Source: Actinocorallia herbida (GTDB taxonomy: Bacteria > Actinomycetota > Actinomycetes > Streptosporangiales > Streptosporangiaceae). Taken from it: 64,000 bases of DNA. The stretch lies in assembly GCF_003751225.1 (NCBI RefSeq), contig NZ_RJKE01000001.1, forward strand, positions 8,618,001-8,682,000. The letters run 5' to 3'. Within the stretch, counting starts at the first letter, position 1, and each line of letters begins with the position of its first letter. The position numbers were made by a program, and so were the translations under genes. Positions 54,120 to 63,132 of the stretch are shown here, piece after piece. The notes under the pieces were generated by a model that saw nothing but the letters and a program-made list of their open reading frames with translations, searched no databases and was not told the origin of the DNA.

Positions 54120-55553
54120 ATGGCGCAGGGTCCGGAGCAGCAGGGCTGGCAGCCCCAGCCTCAAGGATGGGGCGGGCCTTCCGGCGGGCAGCCTCCACAG
54201 CAGCCTTTCGACGAGCAGGGGAACCCCTCGGGGCAGCCCCCGCAGCAGGGTCCGCAAGGGCAGCCGGGCACTCCTCCGCCCTGGACCCCGCCGCCCTTCC
54301 AGGGGCCTCCCGGCCAGTACCCGCCGCAGGGCGGCGGCCAGTTCCCGCCAGGCGGGCAGTTCCCCCAGGGCCAGTACCCGCCGCAGGGCGGGCAGTTCCC
54401 TCCGGGCGGCCAGTTCCCCCAGGGCGTCCCTCCGCAGGGCGGGTTCCCCGGCGCTTACCCGCCGCCGCGCTCGGGCCGCAAGCCGCTCGTCGCGCTCTTC
54501 TCGGCGATCGGCGCGGTCATCGTCGTGCTCGCGGTCGTCGCGATCGCGGTGTGGACCGGCGGCGACGAGCCCGCCAAGCCGCTGACCGCGGAGCAGAAGA
54601 GGGCCGCGGCCGCCGAGTTCCTCAGCGGGGTCCGCGGGCTGCGCTACACCGGCGACTTCACCTCCGACACGACGCCCGTGCAGGCCGACCTGTCGGTGAC
54701 GCACGCGGGCACCGCGACGGGCACCCTCACCGTCTACGGCCAGTCGATGGACATGATGCTGCTCGACGGCGACATGTACGTGAAGGCGCCCAAGGCGTTC
54801 TGGGTGACCCAGCCGGAGGCCGGCGAGCAGGTCGCGCCGGATTACGCCGACAAGTGGGCCAAGGCGCCGAAGTCACTGCGCGGCTTCGACATCCGCGCGC
54901 TGCTCGTCCCCGGCGCGCTCGGCCAGAGCCTCGGCCAGGCCGCGCCGACGGTCGTGCCCTCCGGCCAGCCGACGGCCCAGGCGGCGGCCGGCGGCGTGCC
55001 GTCCCTGTCCTTCGAGGGCGGCGACGCCCAGTACCTCGTCAGCGACAAGGCCCCGCACCGCCTCACCCATGTGAAGACGGGGGGCGACGACTCCTTCTCC
55101 TTCACCGTCACCGAAGTCGACACCGCCGCCCTGAGCGCCCTGTACGACGGCGTCCTCGACAAGGTGAAGAACGAATTGATCGGCGCGCTCGACCCGTACT
55201 CGCCGATCAGCCGGTCGGGGCTGTCGTCCGCCAACGGCTGCACGGAGTCGAAGTGCGACGTCGAGCAGTCCTTCGTCAACGACGGCGCCACGGCCTGGGT
55301 GAAGTACCACGCGGAGGTCTCGACGGACAAGGCGGGCACCAAGCCGATCGGCGAGTGCACGAAGTCCGTGAAGATCACCAAGGGCAAGACGGCGCTCAAG
55401 TGCTCCGTCGCCGGGGCCGCGTGGAAGAAGTGGGTGCGGTCGCTCGACGGCGGCTCCGGCGACTTCTACAGCTACGGCTGGGTGCAGGTCGAGTCGGTCT
55501 CCGGCGCCCGCGCCGCGACGATCGTCTCGGAGATCGAGAAGGAGCGCGGCTGA
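54120..55553 (+). CDS. Membrane protein with Pro/Gln-rich N-terminus and LppX/LprG-like outer domain
   Basis: 477 residues. The first ~118 are Pro/Gln/Gly-rich, including an 18-residue tandem repeat (73-108). One helix (about 122-145), then an outer domain whose start (FLSGVRGLRYTGDFTSDTTP, LDGDMYVKAPKAFW) resembles LppX/LprG-type lipid-binding proteins without a lipobox. Two cysteine pairs are possible (CTESKC; C..KCS). Function unknown. Confidence 0.8.
   Translation: MAQGPEQQGWQPQPQGWGGPSGGQPPQQPFDEQGNPSGQPPQQGPQGQPGTPPPWTPPPFQGPPGQYPPQGGGQFPPGGQFPQGQYPPQGGQFPPGGQFPQGVPPQGGFPGAYPPPRSGRKPLVALFSAIGAVIVVLAVVAIAVWTGGDEPAKPLTAEQKRAAAAEFLSGVRGLRYTGDFTSDTTPVQADLSVTHAGTATGTLTVYGQSMDMMLLDGDMYVKAPKAFWVTQPEAGEQVAPDYADKWAKAPKSLRGFDIRALLVPGALGQSLGQAAPTVVPSGQPTAQAAAGGVPSLSFEGGDAQYLVSDKAPHRLTHVKTGGDDSFSFTVTEVDTAALSALYDGVLDKVKNELIGALDPYSPISRSGLSSANGCTESKCDVEQSFVNDGATAWVKYHAEVSTDKAGTKPIGECTKSVKITKGKTALKCSVAGAAWKKWVRSLDGGSGDFYSYGWVQVESVSGARAATIVSEIEKERG
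54336..54443 (+). repeat. 54-bp tandem coding repeat, two copies
   Basis: Encodes GQFPPGGQFPQGQYPPQG then GQFPPGGQFPQGVPPQGG. Likely a recent in-frame duplication in the low-complexity region. Confidence 0.8.
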
Positions 55554-55573
55554 CGCGCCTCCCCAGAACCGCC

Positions 55574-55610
55574 GCGGCGGCCGGCCCCCGACGAAGGGGA
55601 CGGCCGCCGC
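55574..55610. terminator. Hairpin between convergent genes
   Basis: GCGGCGGCCG / CGGCCGCCGC, 10-bp stem with 17-nt loop that itself contains CCCC/GGGG. Between the membrane-protein gene and the SDR gene. Confidence 0.65.
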
Positions 55611-55624
55611 GCCTCGTTCCGGGG

Positions 55625-56326
55625 TCACCAGGGGACGGCGCCCGCGTCCTCCAGGTGGGCGCCGGTCGGCGCGTCGGGGTCGAGCGCCAGCGCGATCGCG
55701 ATCGCCGCGCCCTCGGCCGCCGTGCGCGGGCCGGGCAGCCCGTGCAGCTCGGTCGCGCAGTACCCGGGGTTGACCGCGTTGACCTTGACGGACGTGTCGG
55801 CCAGCTCCTTGGCGTAGGAGATCGTGATCATGTTCACGGCCGCCTTGGAGGCGTTGTAGGCCAGCAGGTTGAACCCGTAGTTCGGATCGGCCGGGTCGGA
55901 CATCCGGGTCATCGACCCCAGCTCACTGGAAAGGTTGACGATCCGGGCCGCGGCCGAGGCGCGCAGCAGCGGGAGCATCGCGTTGGTGACGGCCACCAGG
56001 CCGAAGACGTTCGTCTCGAAGGTGTCCTTGAGGTCGTCCAGGGGGCTCTGGCTGGGCACCATGTTGTGCTCCAGCCGCAGGATGCCCGCGTTGTTGACGA
56101 GGATGTCCAGGGCGCCGTGCTCGCTCGTGATCTGTGCCGCCGCGGCGGCGACCGACTCCGGCGAGGTCACGTCCAGCGGGACGAATCCCGCGCCAAGGTC
56201 GGCGGCCGCCTTCCGGCCCTTGGTCTCGTCCCTGGCTCCGATGATGACTTCCACGTCCCGCGCGAGGAGTCCCCGGGCGGTCTCGTAGCCGATGCCTCTG
56301 CTCGCACCGGTGATGAGGGCGATCAT
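55625..56326 (-). CDS. Short-chain dehydrogenase/reductase
   Basis: 233 residues. TGASRGIGYETARG cofactor loop, IIGARDETKG, NNAGILRLEH, catalytic Ser (NLSSELGSM) and YNASKAAVN (Tyr/Lys), and the PGYCATEL loop common in carbonyl-reductase-like SDRs. Substrate unknown. ATG start. Confidence 0.9.
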   Translation of the reverse strand: MIALITGASRGIGYETARGLLARDVEVIIGARDETKGRKAAADLGAGFVPLDVTSPESVAAAAAQITSEHGALDILVNNAGILRLEHNMVPSQSPLDDLKDTFETNVFGLVAVTNAMLPLLRASAAARIVNLSSELGSMTRMSDPADPNYGFNLLAYNASKAAVNMITISYAKELADTSVKVNAVNPGYCATELHGLPGPRTAAEGAAIAIALALDPDAPTGAHLEDAGAVPW

Positions 56327-56784
56327 GGATCACAAGATAGGTTTAGTGATCCCCTTCACAGCGGGTACGGAGCGAAATTTCAGGTTAATTCCGATCAGTG
56401 ATCACGCTGTGTGCCGAAAGCGATTCAGATCACACCCGGAACGGGCTTGCGGGCAGGGCAGGCAGGAACCCCACTTGGCCGGTTCGGTACATTGGTAGAG
56501 CACTGGTCGGCTCTCGGCGCGGGGTCCTCAGTGCCCGGGTGCGCACACGGCCGCGGCGTGGCCGATACCAGCTCATCCGGGTCGTCATAACATAAGCCCA
56601 AAGCCCTAGTAGCCCTCCTGCCTCGGGGGTCCCTCAGCCCGCGGCGTCAGAGCTGCGCCGTCGAGAAAGGCCTTCCTCCGTTGATCGAGCGGAGCGAGTT
56701 CCCCGCACACCCAGCACGCAACGTCACGGTGCCCACCGCAACGGCTGTGTTCAACGCGCCCACAGCGCCCGCCAAGGAGGCGCA
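56327..56784. other. 458-bp gene-free region upstream of korA
   Basis: Contains no defensible ORF. Two possible stems: GCACTG (56500-56505) with CAGTGC (56529-56534), and CGGCC (56548-56552) with GGCCG (56560-56564). TACATTGGTAGAGCACT at 56488 resembles a tRNA D arm but no cloverleaf forms. May hold a long 5' leader or small RNA. Confidence 0.5.
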
Positions 56785-58629
56785 GTGACCAAACAGGTCC
56801 AGCAGCTCGACCGTGTCATCATCCGTTTCGCCGGCGACTCCGGTGACGGCATGCAGCTGACCGGTGACAGGTTCACCGCCGACTCGGCGGAGTTCGGCAA
56901 CGACATCTCGACCCTGCCCAACTACCCGGCGGAGATCCGCGCACCCGCCGGGACCATCCCGGGCGTCTCCAGCTTCCAGCTGCACTTCGCCGACCACGAC
57001 ATCATGACGCCCGGCGACGCGCCGAACGTCCTGGTGGCGATGAACCCCGCGGCGTTGAAGGCCAACCTCGGCGACCTGCCCAAGGGCGCCGACGTGATCG
57101 TCAACACCGACGAGTTCAGCAAGCGCAACCTGGTCAAGGTCGGCTACGCGGCGAGCCCCGTCGAGGACGGCTCGCTGAACGACTACCGGGTGCACGCGCT
57201 GCCGCTGACCTCGATGACGGTCAAGGCGCTCGAGGACTTCGACCTCACCAAGAAGGACAAGGAACGGGCGAAGAACATGTTCGCCCTGGGCCTGCTGTCC
57301 TGGCTCTACCACCGGCCGATCGAGGGCACGATCTCCTTCCTCGAGAAGAAGTTCGCCAAGAAGCCCGAGATCATGAAGGCCAACGTGGCCGCCTTCCAGG
57401 CGGGCTGGAGCTTCGGTGAGACCACCGAGGACTTCGTGAACTCCTACGAGGTCAAGCCCGCGACCCTGGAGCCGGGCCTCTACCGCCAGATCACCGGCAA
57501 CACGGCCCTCGCGTGGGGCCTGGTCGCCGCGGGCGAGCGGTCCGGTCTCGACGTGTTCCTCGGCTCCTACCCGATCACCCCGGCCACGGACATCCTGCAC
57601 GAGCTGTCGAAGTTCAAGAACTTCGGCGTCCGCACGTTCCAGGCCGAGGACGAGATCGCCGCGATCGGCGCGGCGCTGGGCGCCTCGTTCGGCGGCGCGC
57701 TCGGCCTCACCACCACGTCCGGTCCGGGTGTGGCGCTGAAGGCCGAGACGATCGGCCTCGCCGTGTCCGTCGAACTGCCGCTGCTGATCGTGAACGTGCA
57801 GCGCTCCGGCCCGTCCACGGGCATGCCGACCAAGACCGAGCAGGCCGACCTGCTCCAGGCCATGTTCGGCCGCAACGGCGAGTCCCCGGTGCCGATCGTC
57901 GCGCCGCTCTCGCCGTCCGACTGCTTCTTCGCCGCGATCGAGGCCGCACGGATCGCGGTGAAGTACCGGACCCCGGTCTTCATCCTCTCGGACGGGTACC
58001 TCGCCAACGGCTCCGAGCCGTGGAAGCTGCCCGAGGTCGCCGACCTTCCGGTGATCGAGGCGAACTTCGCCGAGCCGGACCAGGTCGACTTCCAGCCCTT
58101 CAAGCGCGACCCCGAGACGCTGGCCCGCCCCTGGGCCGTCCCGGGCACGACGGGCCTGGAACACCGGATCGGCGGGCTGGAGAAGGCCGACGGCTCCGGC
58201 AACATCTCCTACGATCCGGCCAACCACGACCTCATGACCCGGCTCCGCCAGGCCAAGGTCGACGGCATCGCCAACGACATCGAGCCGCTGCGGGTCGAGG
58301 ACCCGGACGGCGACGCCAAGGTCCTCGTGCTCGGCTGGGGAGGCACCTACGGCGCCATCTCCGCGGCCGTCCGCCGGGTCCGCAAGGCGGGCGGGAAGGT
58401 CGCACAGGCACACGTGCGGCACCTCAACCCGTTCCCGGCGAACATGGCCGAAGTGCTCAAGTCCTACGACAAGGTGATCGTGCCCGAGATCAACCTCGGA
58501 CAGCTCGCCACGCTGCTGCGCAGCAAGTACCTGATCGACGTGGTCGGCTACAACCGCGTCCGCGGTCTCCCCTTCAAGGCGGAGGAACTCGCCGACGTGA
58601 TCCGGGATGTGATCAACAGTGACTCTTGA
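56785..58629 (+). CDS. korA: 2-oxoglutarate/2-oxoacid:ferredoxin oxidoreductase, alpha subunit (gamma-alpha fusion)
   Basis: 614 residues. The N-terminal gamma domain (about 1-190: RFAGDSGDGMQLTG, GVSSFQLHFADHDI) is fused to the pyrimidine-binding alpha domain (LGSYPITPATDILHEL, FQAEDEIAAIGAALGAS). Oxidative decarboxylation of 2-oxoglutarate to succinyl-CoA with reduction of ferredoxin, in the TCA cycle. GTG start with AAGGAGG 4 nt upstream. Overlaps korB by 11 nt. Confidence 0.94.
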   Translation: MTKQVQQLDRVIIRFAGDSGDGMQLTGDRFTADSAEFGNDISTLPNYPAEIRAPAGTIPGVSSFQLHFADHDIMTPGDAPNVLVAMNPAALKANLGDLPKGADVIVNTDEFSKRNLVKVGYAASPVEDGSLNDYRVHALPLTSMTVKALEDFDLTKKDKERAKNMFALGLLSWLYHRPIEGTISFLEKKFAKKPEIMKANVAAFQAGWSFGETTEDFVNSYEVKPATLEPGLYRQITGNTALAWGLVAAGERSGLDVFLGSYPITPATDILHELSKFKNFGVRTFQAEDEIAAIGAALGASFGGALGLTTTSGPGVALKAETIGLAVSVELPLLIVNVQRSGPSTGMPTKTEQADLLQAMFGRNGESPVPIVAPLSPSDCFFAAIEAARIAVKYRTPVFILSDGYLANGSEPWKLPEVADLPVIEANFAEPDQVDFQPFKRDPETLARPWAVPGTTGLEHRIGGLEKADGSGNISYDPANHDLMTRLRQAKVDGIANDIEPLRVEDPDGDAKVLVLGWGGTYGAISAAVRRVRKAGGKVAQAHVRHLNPFPANMAEVLKSYDKVIVPEINLGQLATLLRSKYLIDVVGYNRVRGLPFKAEELADVIRDVINSDS

Positions 58630-59650
58630 CGCCCTCTCACTCGTGCCCAAGTCCGACGTGAAGCTCTCCATGAAGGACTTCAAGTCGGACCAGGAGGTCC
58701 GGTGGTGCCCCGGTTGCGGGGACTACGCGATCCTCGCCGCGGTTCAGGGCTTCATGCCCGAACTGGGGATCAAGCGCGAGAACACCGTGTTCATCTCGGG
58801 CATCGGCTGCTCCTCCCGGTTCCCGTACTACATGAACACCTTCGGGTTCCACTCGATCCACGGGCGCGCCCCGGCGATCGCGACGGGCCTCGCCTCGGCC
58901 CGGCAGGACCTGTCGGTGTGGGTGGTCACCGGTGACGGCGACTCGCTGTCCATCGGCGGCAACCACCTGATCCACGCGCTGCGCCGCAACGTCAACATCA
59001 AGATCCTGCTGTTCAACAACCGGATCTACGGGCTGACCAAGGGCCAGTACTCGCCGACCTCCGAGACCGGCAAGGTCACCAAGTCCAGCCCGATGGGCTC
59101 GGTCGACAGCCCCTTCAACCCGATCTCCCTGGCGATCGGCGCGGAGGGCGCGTTCATCGCCCGGACCATCGACTCCGACCGTCAGCACCTCCAGTCGGTG
59201 CTGCGGGCGGCGGCCGAGCACAAGGGCTCGGCACTGGTGGAGATCTACCAGAACTGCAACATCTTCAACGACGGCGCCTACGAGCCGCTGAAGGACTCCG
59301 AGCAGCGCGACGACATCACGCTGCGCCTGGAGCACGGCCAGCCGCTCATCTACGGCAAGGACCGCGACAAGGCCCTCGTCCGCGACGGGTTCGGCTTCAA
59401 GGTCGGCAGCCCGGACGACCCGGACGTGGTGATCCACGACGCGCACACCACGAACCCGTCCCTGGCGTTCGCGCTGTCGCGGCTGGACCAGCCGGCGTTC
59501 ACCCACGTGCCGATCGGCGTGTTCCGCTCGGCGCCGCGGGCGTCCTACGACTCCCTGCTGAACGAGCAGGTGGCCGAGGCCAAGGCCACGCAGGGCAAGG
59601 GCGACCTCGCCGCGCTGCTGGCCAGCGGGGACACCTGGCGCGTCGACTGA
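58619..59650 (+). CDS. korB: 2-oxoglutarate/2-oxoacid:ferredoxin oxidoreductase, beta subunit
   Basis: 343 residues. TPP-binding GDGDSLSIGGNHLIHALRR with the Mg-binding GDG...NN pattern; cysteines in WCPGCGDY and GIGCSSR, plus CNIFND, for the 4Fe-4S cluster. It carries thiamine diphosphate and transfers electrons to ferredoxin. GTG start inside the korA end. Confidence 0.95.
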   Translation: MTLDALSLVPKSDVKLSMKDFKSDQEVRWCPGCGDYAILAAVQGFMPELGIKRENTVFISGIGCSSRFPYYMNTFGFHSIHGRAPAIATGLASARQDLSVWVVTGDGDSLSIGGNHLIHALRRNVNIKILLFNNRIYGLTKGQYSPTSETGKVTKSSPMGSVDSPFNPISLAIGAEGAFIARTIDSDRQHLQSVLRAAAEHKGSALVEIYQNCNIFNDGAYEPLKDSEQRDDITLRLEHGQPLIYGKDRDKALVRDGFGFKVGSPDDPDVVIHDAHTTNPSLAFALSRLDQPAFTHVPIGVFRSAPRASYDSLLNEQVAEAKATQGKGDLAALLASGDTWRVD

Positions 59651-59670
59651 CGCCGTCCTGAGGCTCCCTG

Positions 59671-59711
59671 GGGCCCGGACATCCCTTCCGAACGAAGGGG
59701 TGACCGGGCCC
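59671..59711 (+). terminator. Terminator after korB
   Basis: GGGCCCGG and CATCCCTTC paired with GAAGGGGTG and CCGGGCCC, interrupted by one mismatch, 5-nt loop, then TTCCCGTGTT. 20 nt past the korB stop. Confidence 0.85.
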
Positions 59712-59756
59712 TTCCCGTGTTGCGGCACCCCCGCGGTCTTCTGCGACAATCGGCCG

Positions 59757-60260
59757 ATGCGGAGACCGCCGAGGACCCTGATGATCACCTCGATCGTCGT
59801 CATCGCGCTGGCCGCCTGCGCGGTGGCGCTCACCGGGGTGCTGCTGTCGATCGCGCGCCAGCCCCGCGTCGACCTCGCGGAGCCGCTGCTGATCTACCCG
59901 GTGTCCCAGCACACGCAGGGCGTCTGCCCCGTCGACGCGCTGGGCTTCGCGGGCCCCGAGCCGTCCTGCTACCAGGTGGTGGAGGACGGGATCGAGGTCA
60001 AGCGGGTCAGCGCGGTGGACGTGCAGGCGCTTCCGGACGGCACCTACGGGGTGGTCCTGCACCTGCTGACGGGCGACCGGGGCGAGTTCGAGAGCCTGAC
60101 GGGCAAGGCCGCGGGCAAGCAGCTCGTCCTCGTCGTGTCCGGGCGGGTGGTGACCGCGCCGACCGTGGACGCGCCGATCAAGGGCGGCCGGGTCATGCTG
60201 ACCGGCCAGTTCAGCCAGGCCGGCGCCGATCAGCTGGCGTACGAGCTCACCGGAAAGTGA
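59757..60260 (+). CDS. SecD P1-head-domain-like membrane-anchored protein
   Basis: 167 residues. One helix (about 9-30), then an outer domain ending GRVVTAPTVDAPIKGGRVML and FSQAGADQLAYELTG. This matches the SecDF P1 headgroup pattern (VxDGKVxSAPxxxxPI, then a strand and helix) but without the six-helix SecD core. It might assist late protein export or be an adapted substrate-binding head; this is inference. Confidence 0.72.
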   Translation: MRRPPRTLMITSIVVIALAACAVALTGVLLSIARQPRVDLAEPLLIYPVSQHTQGVCPVDALGFAGPEPSCYQVVEDGIEVKRVSAVDVQALPDGTYGVVLHLLTGDRGEFESLTGKAAGKQLVLVVSGRVVTAPTVDAPIKGGRVMLTGQFSQAGADQLAYELTGK

Positions 60261-60307
60261 CCGGCCCTTGGGGCTGGCCCTCCGTGCCGCAGGGCATCGC
60301 TCCTCGT

Positions 60308-60679
60308 ATGACCCAGAGGTTCGACGAAGAGACCCTGATGTGGCTCGAAGAGGAGTCGGCGGGCGGCGGCTCGTCCTCCGGCAAGAAGATCGCCGCGATG
60401 GCCGGGGGCGGCATCGTCGGCACCGCGGTCCTGGGCAAGGCGCTGGCCCCGGTGGCCAAGCGGCTGGCCCGCAAGACCGGACTGCCGCAGAGCCAGGTGC
60501 AGATGCTGCTGACGGCGGCGGCCCCGGTGATCATCAGCGCGGTGAGCGCGATCGTGGCCAAGCGCAAGCAGCAGCAGAACGTGCAGGGCGAGGTGATCCA
60601 GAACGGCGTGTCCTCGCCGGAAACGGGCGGGCACAAGGAGGCCAAGGGCCTTCTGGGCACGCACCGGCACCGCCGCTGA
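60308..60679 (+). CDS. Hypothetical protein with amphipathic helical core
   Basis: 123 residues. Polar start (RFDEETLMWLEEESAGG), then a hydrophobic/Ala-rich middle with two possible membrane-associated helices (about 29-48, 67-84) and a basic, His/Arg-rich C-terminus. No family recognised. No good ribosome site precedes the ATG. Neighbours give no clear clue. Confidence 0.6.
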   Translation: MTQRFDEETLMWLEEESAGGGSSSGKKIAAMAGGGIVGTAVLGKALAPVAKRLARKTGLPQSQVQMLLTAAAPVIISAVSAIVAKRKQQQNVQGEVIQNGVSSPETGGHKEAKGLLGTHRHRR

Positions 60680-60741
60680 TCAGGGTCGCTCCGCCGGGCG
60701 TTTGATCTCCCTCTTACGCGGTGCCGCGTAGCATCACGCGC

Positions 60742-63132
60742 ATGAGGCGGTGGGTCGCGGGCGCGGCCGTGGCGGGCCTCGTCGCGGCCGGCGGGGGCGG
60801 ATACGTCCTCCTGCGCGACGACGGCCCCGAGGTGGTCCAGGAAGACGCGCGGATCGACGTCGTCGACGGTCCGCGCGACGAGGAGCGGATCACGCTCGAC
60901 GCGACCTTCTACCGGCCGACGGGCGCCGGGAAGGTCCCCGCGGTGCTCCTCGCGCACGGCTTCGGCGGCTCCAAGCGCTCCCAGGCCGCGGCGGCGCGGG
61001 ATCTCGCCGAGCGCGGCTACGCGGTGCTGACCTGGTCGGCCCGTGGTTTCGGCGCGTCGGGCGGTCAGATCGCGCTCAACTCCCCGGACTACGAGGTCAA
61101 GGACACCAGGCAGCTCATCGACTGGCTGGGCAAGCGCCCCGAGGTGCTCCAGGACGCCCCGGGCGACCCGCGCGTCGGCATGGCGGGCCCGTCCTACGGC
61201 GGCGCGATCTCCCTGCTGACCGCGGCCTACGACGACCGGGTGGACGCCCTGGTCCCGTCCATCACCTGGCACGACCTGTCCGAGGCGCTGCTGCCCGACG
61301 GGGTGTTCAAGAAGCTGTGGGCGGGGCTGTTCTTCACCGGCGAGTCGGACGGATCCACCGCCTGTGGACGGTTCCGGCCCGAGCTGTGCGCGATGTACCA
61401 GCGGATCGCCCAGACCGGCGAGGCCACCGAGGAGGACGTCGCCCTGCTGCGGGCCTCTTCCCCGTCGACCGCTCCGCCCGTCAAGGCGCCGACTCTCCTT
61501 ATCCAGGGCCAGAGCGACTCTCTCTTCCCCCTCGACCACGCCGACGCCAACGCGCGCCGGGCCGCGGGCCCCGTCTCCGTCGTCTGGTACCAGGGCGGCC
61601 ACGACGGCGGTGACGCCGAGGCCCCTCTGCTCACCGATCTCACCGCGACCTTCTTCGACGACCACCTGAAGGGCCTCGACTCGGAGCCGGCCGCGGCCTT
61701 CACCGTCAGCCGGGCGACCGGGGTGGACTCCACGAACGGGCGGACCTGGCTGCGCGCGGCGACCTCCCCGACCTATCCGGGCCTGTCCTCGACGCCCCGG
61801 GCAATGCCCGTGGAGGGCGACGAGCAGACCGTCCAGAACCCCGCGGGCGGCGTCCCCGCGGCCATCTCCGCGCTGCCCGGCCTCGGCGGCCTGAGCGCGC
61901 TGGGCTCCTCGCTCGGGTCCCTCGGTGCGGACTTCGCCTCGCCAGGGCAGAGCGCCTCCTTCACCACGGAGCCTTTGGCGGAGTCCCTGCGGGTGACGGG
62001 CGCGCCGCGCCTGACCGTCAAGGTCGACCGGGCCGCCACCCTCTTCGCGAAGGTCTACGACGTCACCCCCGAGGGCGCCGCCGCGCTCGCCCGGCGGATC
62101 GCCGCGCCCGTCAGGCTGACCGAGGCCGGGGAGGCGGAGGTCGTCCTTCCGGCGATCGACTACGACTTCGCGCGCGGCCACCGGGTCAGGATCGTGCTCT
62201 CCACGACCGACCAGGGCTTCGCGAGCCCGCTCGCCCCCGCCACCTACAAGATCTCGGCGGTCTCGGCCCTCACGCTCCCGACCGTGCCCGGCCTGGCCAC
62301 CCCCGCGGGGCGGCCTCCGGCCTGGGTGTGGGCGCTGCCCCTCGGCGCGCTCGTGGTCGCCGGGGCGCTGGTGTTCCGGCGCAGGCCCAAGAACAGCTTC
62401 GACCCCGCGCTCGCCGAGGTGCCGCTGCGGATCGACGGCCTCACCAAGACCTACTCCAACGGGTTCAAAGCGGTCGACGATCTGTCCTTCAAGGTCGAGA
62501 AGGGCCAGGTCCTCGGACTGCTGGGCCCCAACGGCGCGGGGAAGACGACGACTCTGCGGATGCTCATGGGGCTCATCCATCCCGAGGGCGGCGAGATCCG
62601 GATCTTCGGCCACAAGGTGACGCCGGGGGCCGCGGTGCTGCGCAGGCTCGGCTCGTTCGTCGAGGGCCCGGGGTTCCTTCCGCATCTGTCCGGCCGCGAC
62701 AACCTGACCCTGTACTGGCGGGCCACCGGACGTCCCTTCGCCGAGGCCCACCTCGAAGAGGCCCTTGAGGTGGCGGACCTCGGCGAGGAGGCGCTGGCCC
62801 GCCCCGTCCGGACGTACTCGCAGGGCATGCGGGCCCGGCTGGCGATCGCCCAGGCGATGCTCGGCCTCCCGGACCTCCTGGTCCTCGACGAGCCGACGAA
62901 CGGCCTCGACCCGCCGCAGATCCGCGCGATGCGCGAGGTCCTGGTGGACTACGCCGCGCGCGGCCGCACCGTGATCGTCTCCAGCCACCTCCTCAGCGAG
63001 GTCGAGCAGACCTGCAGCCACGTCGTGGTGATGACCCGCGGCGCGAAGGTCGCCGACGGCCCGGTCGAGGAGATCGTCGGAGGCCGCGGCCTGGAGAACG
63101 TGTTCCTGGAGATCATCGGAGGGGGCGTATGA
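60742..63132 (+). CDS. Fusion: extracellular CocE/X-Pro-dipeptidyl-peptidase-like hydrolase with ABC ATPase
   Basis: 796 residues. N-terminal helix (about 5-24), an alpha/beta hydrolase (about 40-330; HGFGGSKRS, nucleophile Ser151 in AGPSYGGAIS, later acid/His in QSDSLFP and GGHDGG), a jelly-roll-like domain (to ~500), a second helix (about 528-548), then an ABC ATPase: Walker A GPNGAGKTT (~595), signature YSQGMRARL (~692), Walker B LLVLDEP (~713). The two helices place the hydrolase outside and ATPase inside. ATG 60742 overlaps no gene; TAGCAT ends 7 nt before it, a leaderless pattern. Confidence 0.88.
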   Translation: MRRWVAGAAVAGLVAAGGGGYVLLRDDGPEVVQEDARIDVVDGPRDEERITLDATFYRPTGAGKVPAVLLAHGFGGSKRSQAAAARDLAERGYAVLTWSARGFGASGGQIALNSPDYEVKDTRQLIDWLGKRPEVLQDAPGDPRVGMAGPSYGGAISLLTAAYDDRVDALVPSITWHDLSEALLPDGVFKKLWAGLFFTGESDGSTACGRFRPELCAMYQRIAQTGEATEEDVALLRASSPSTAPPVKAPTLLIQGQSDSLFPLDHADANARRAAGPVSVVWYQGGHDGGDAEAPLLTDLTATFFDDHLKGLDSEPAAAFTVSRATGVDSTNGRTWLRAATSPTYPGLSSTPRAMPVEGDEQTVQNPAGGVPAAISALPGLGGLSALGSSLGSLGADFASPGQSASFTTEPLAESLRVTGAPRLTVKVDRAATLFAKVYDVTPEGAAALARRIAAPVRLTEAGEAEVVLPAIDYDFARGHRVRIVLSTTDQGFASPLAPATYKISAVSALTLPTVPGLATPAGRPPAWVWALPLGALVVAGALVFRRRPKNSFDPALAEVPLRIDGLTKTYSNGFKAVDDLSFKVEKGQVLGLLGPNGAGKTTTLRMLMGLIHPEGGEIRIFGHKVTPGAAVLRRLGSFVEGPGFLPHLSGRDNLTLYWRATGRPFAEAHLEEALEVADLGEEALARPVRTYSQGMRARLAIAQAMLGLPDLLVLDEPTNGLDPPQIRAMREVLVDYAARGRTVIVSSHLLSEVEQTCSHVVVMTRGAKVADGPVEEIVGGRGLENVFLEIIGGGV

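Noticed and set aside
56480..56570. tRNA-like segment (TTGGTAGAGCACT)
   Set aside because: No pairing D stem, no T arm (no GGTTCGAAT-type segment) and no acceptor complement; not a tRNA.
60247..63021. Very long minus-strand ORF opposite the hydrolase-ABC fusion
   Set aside because: Compositionally extreme (R/G/A/P), no motif, exact antisense of a well-supported gene.
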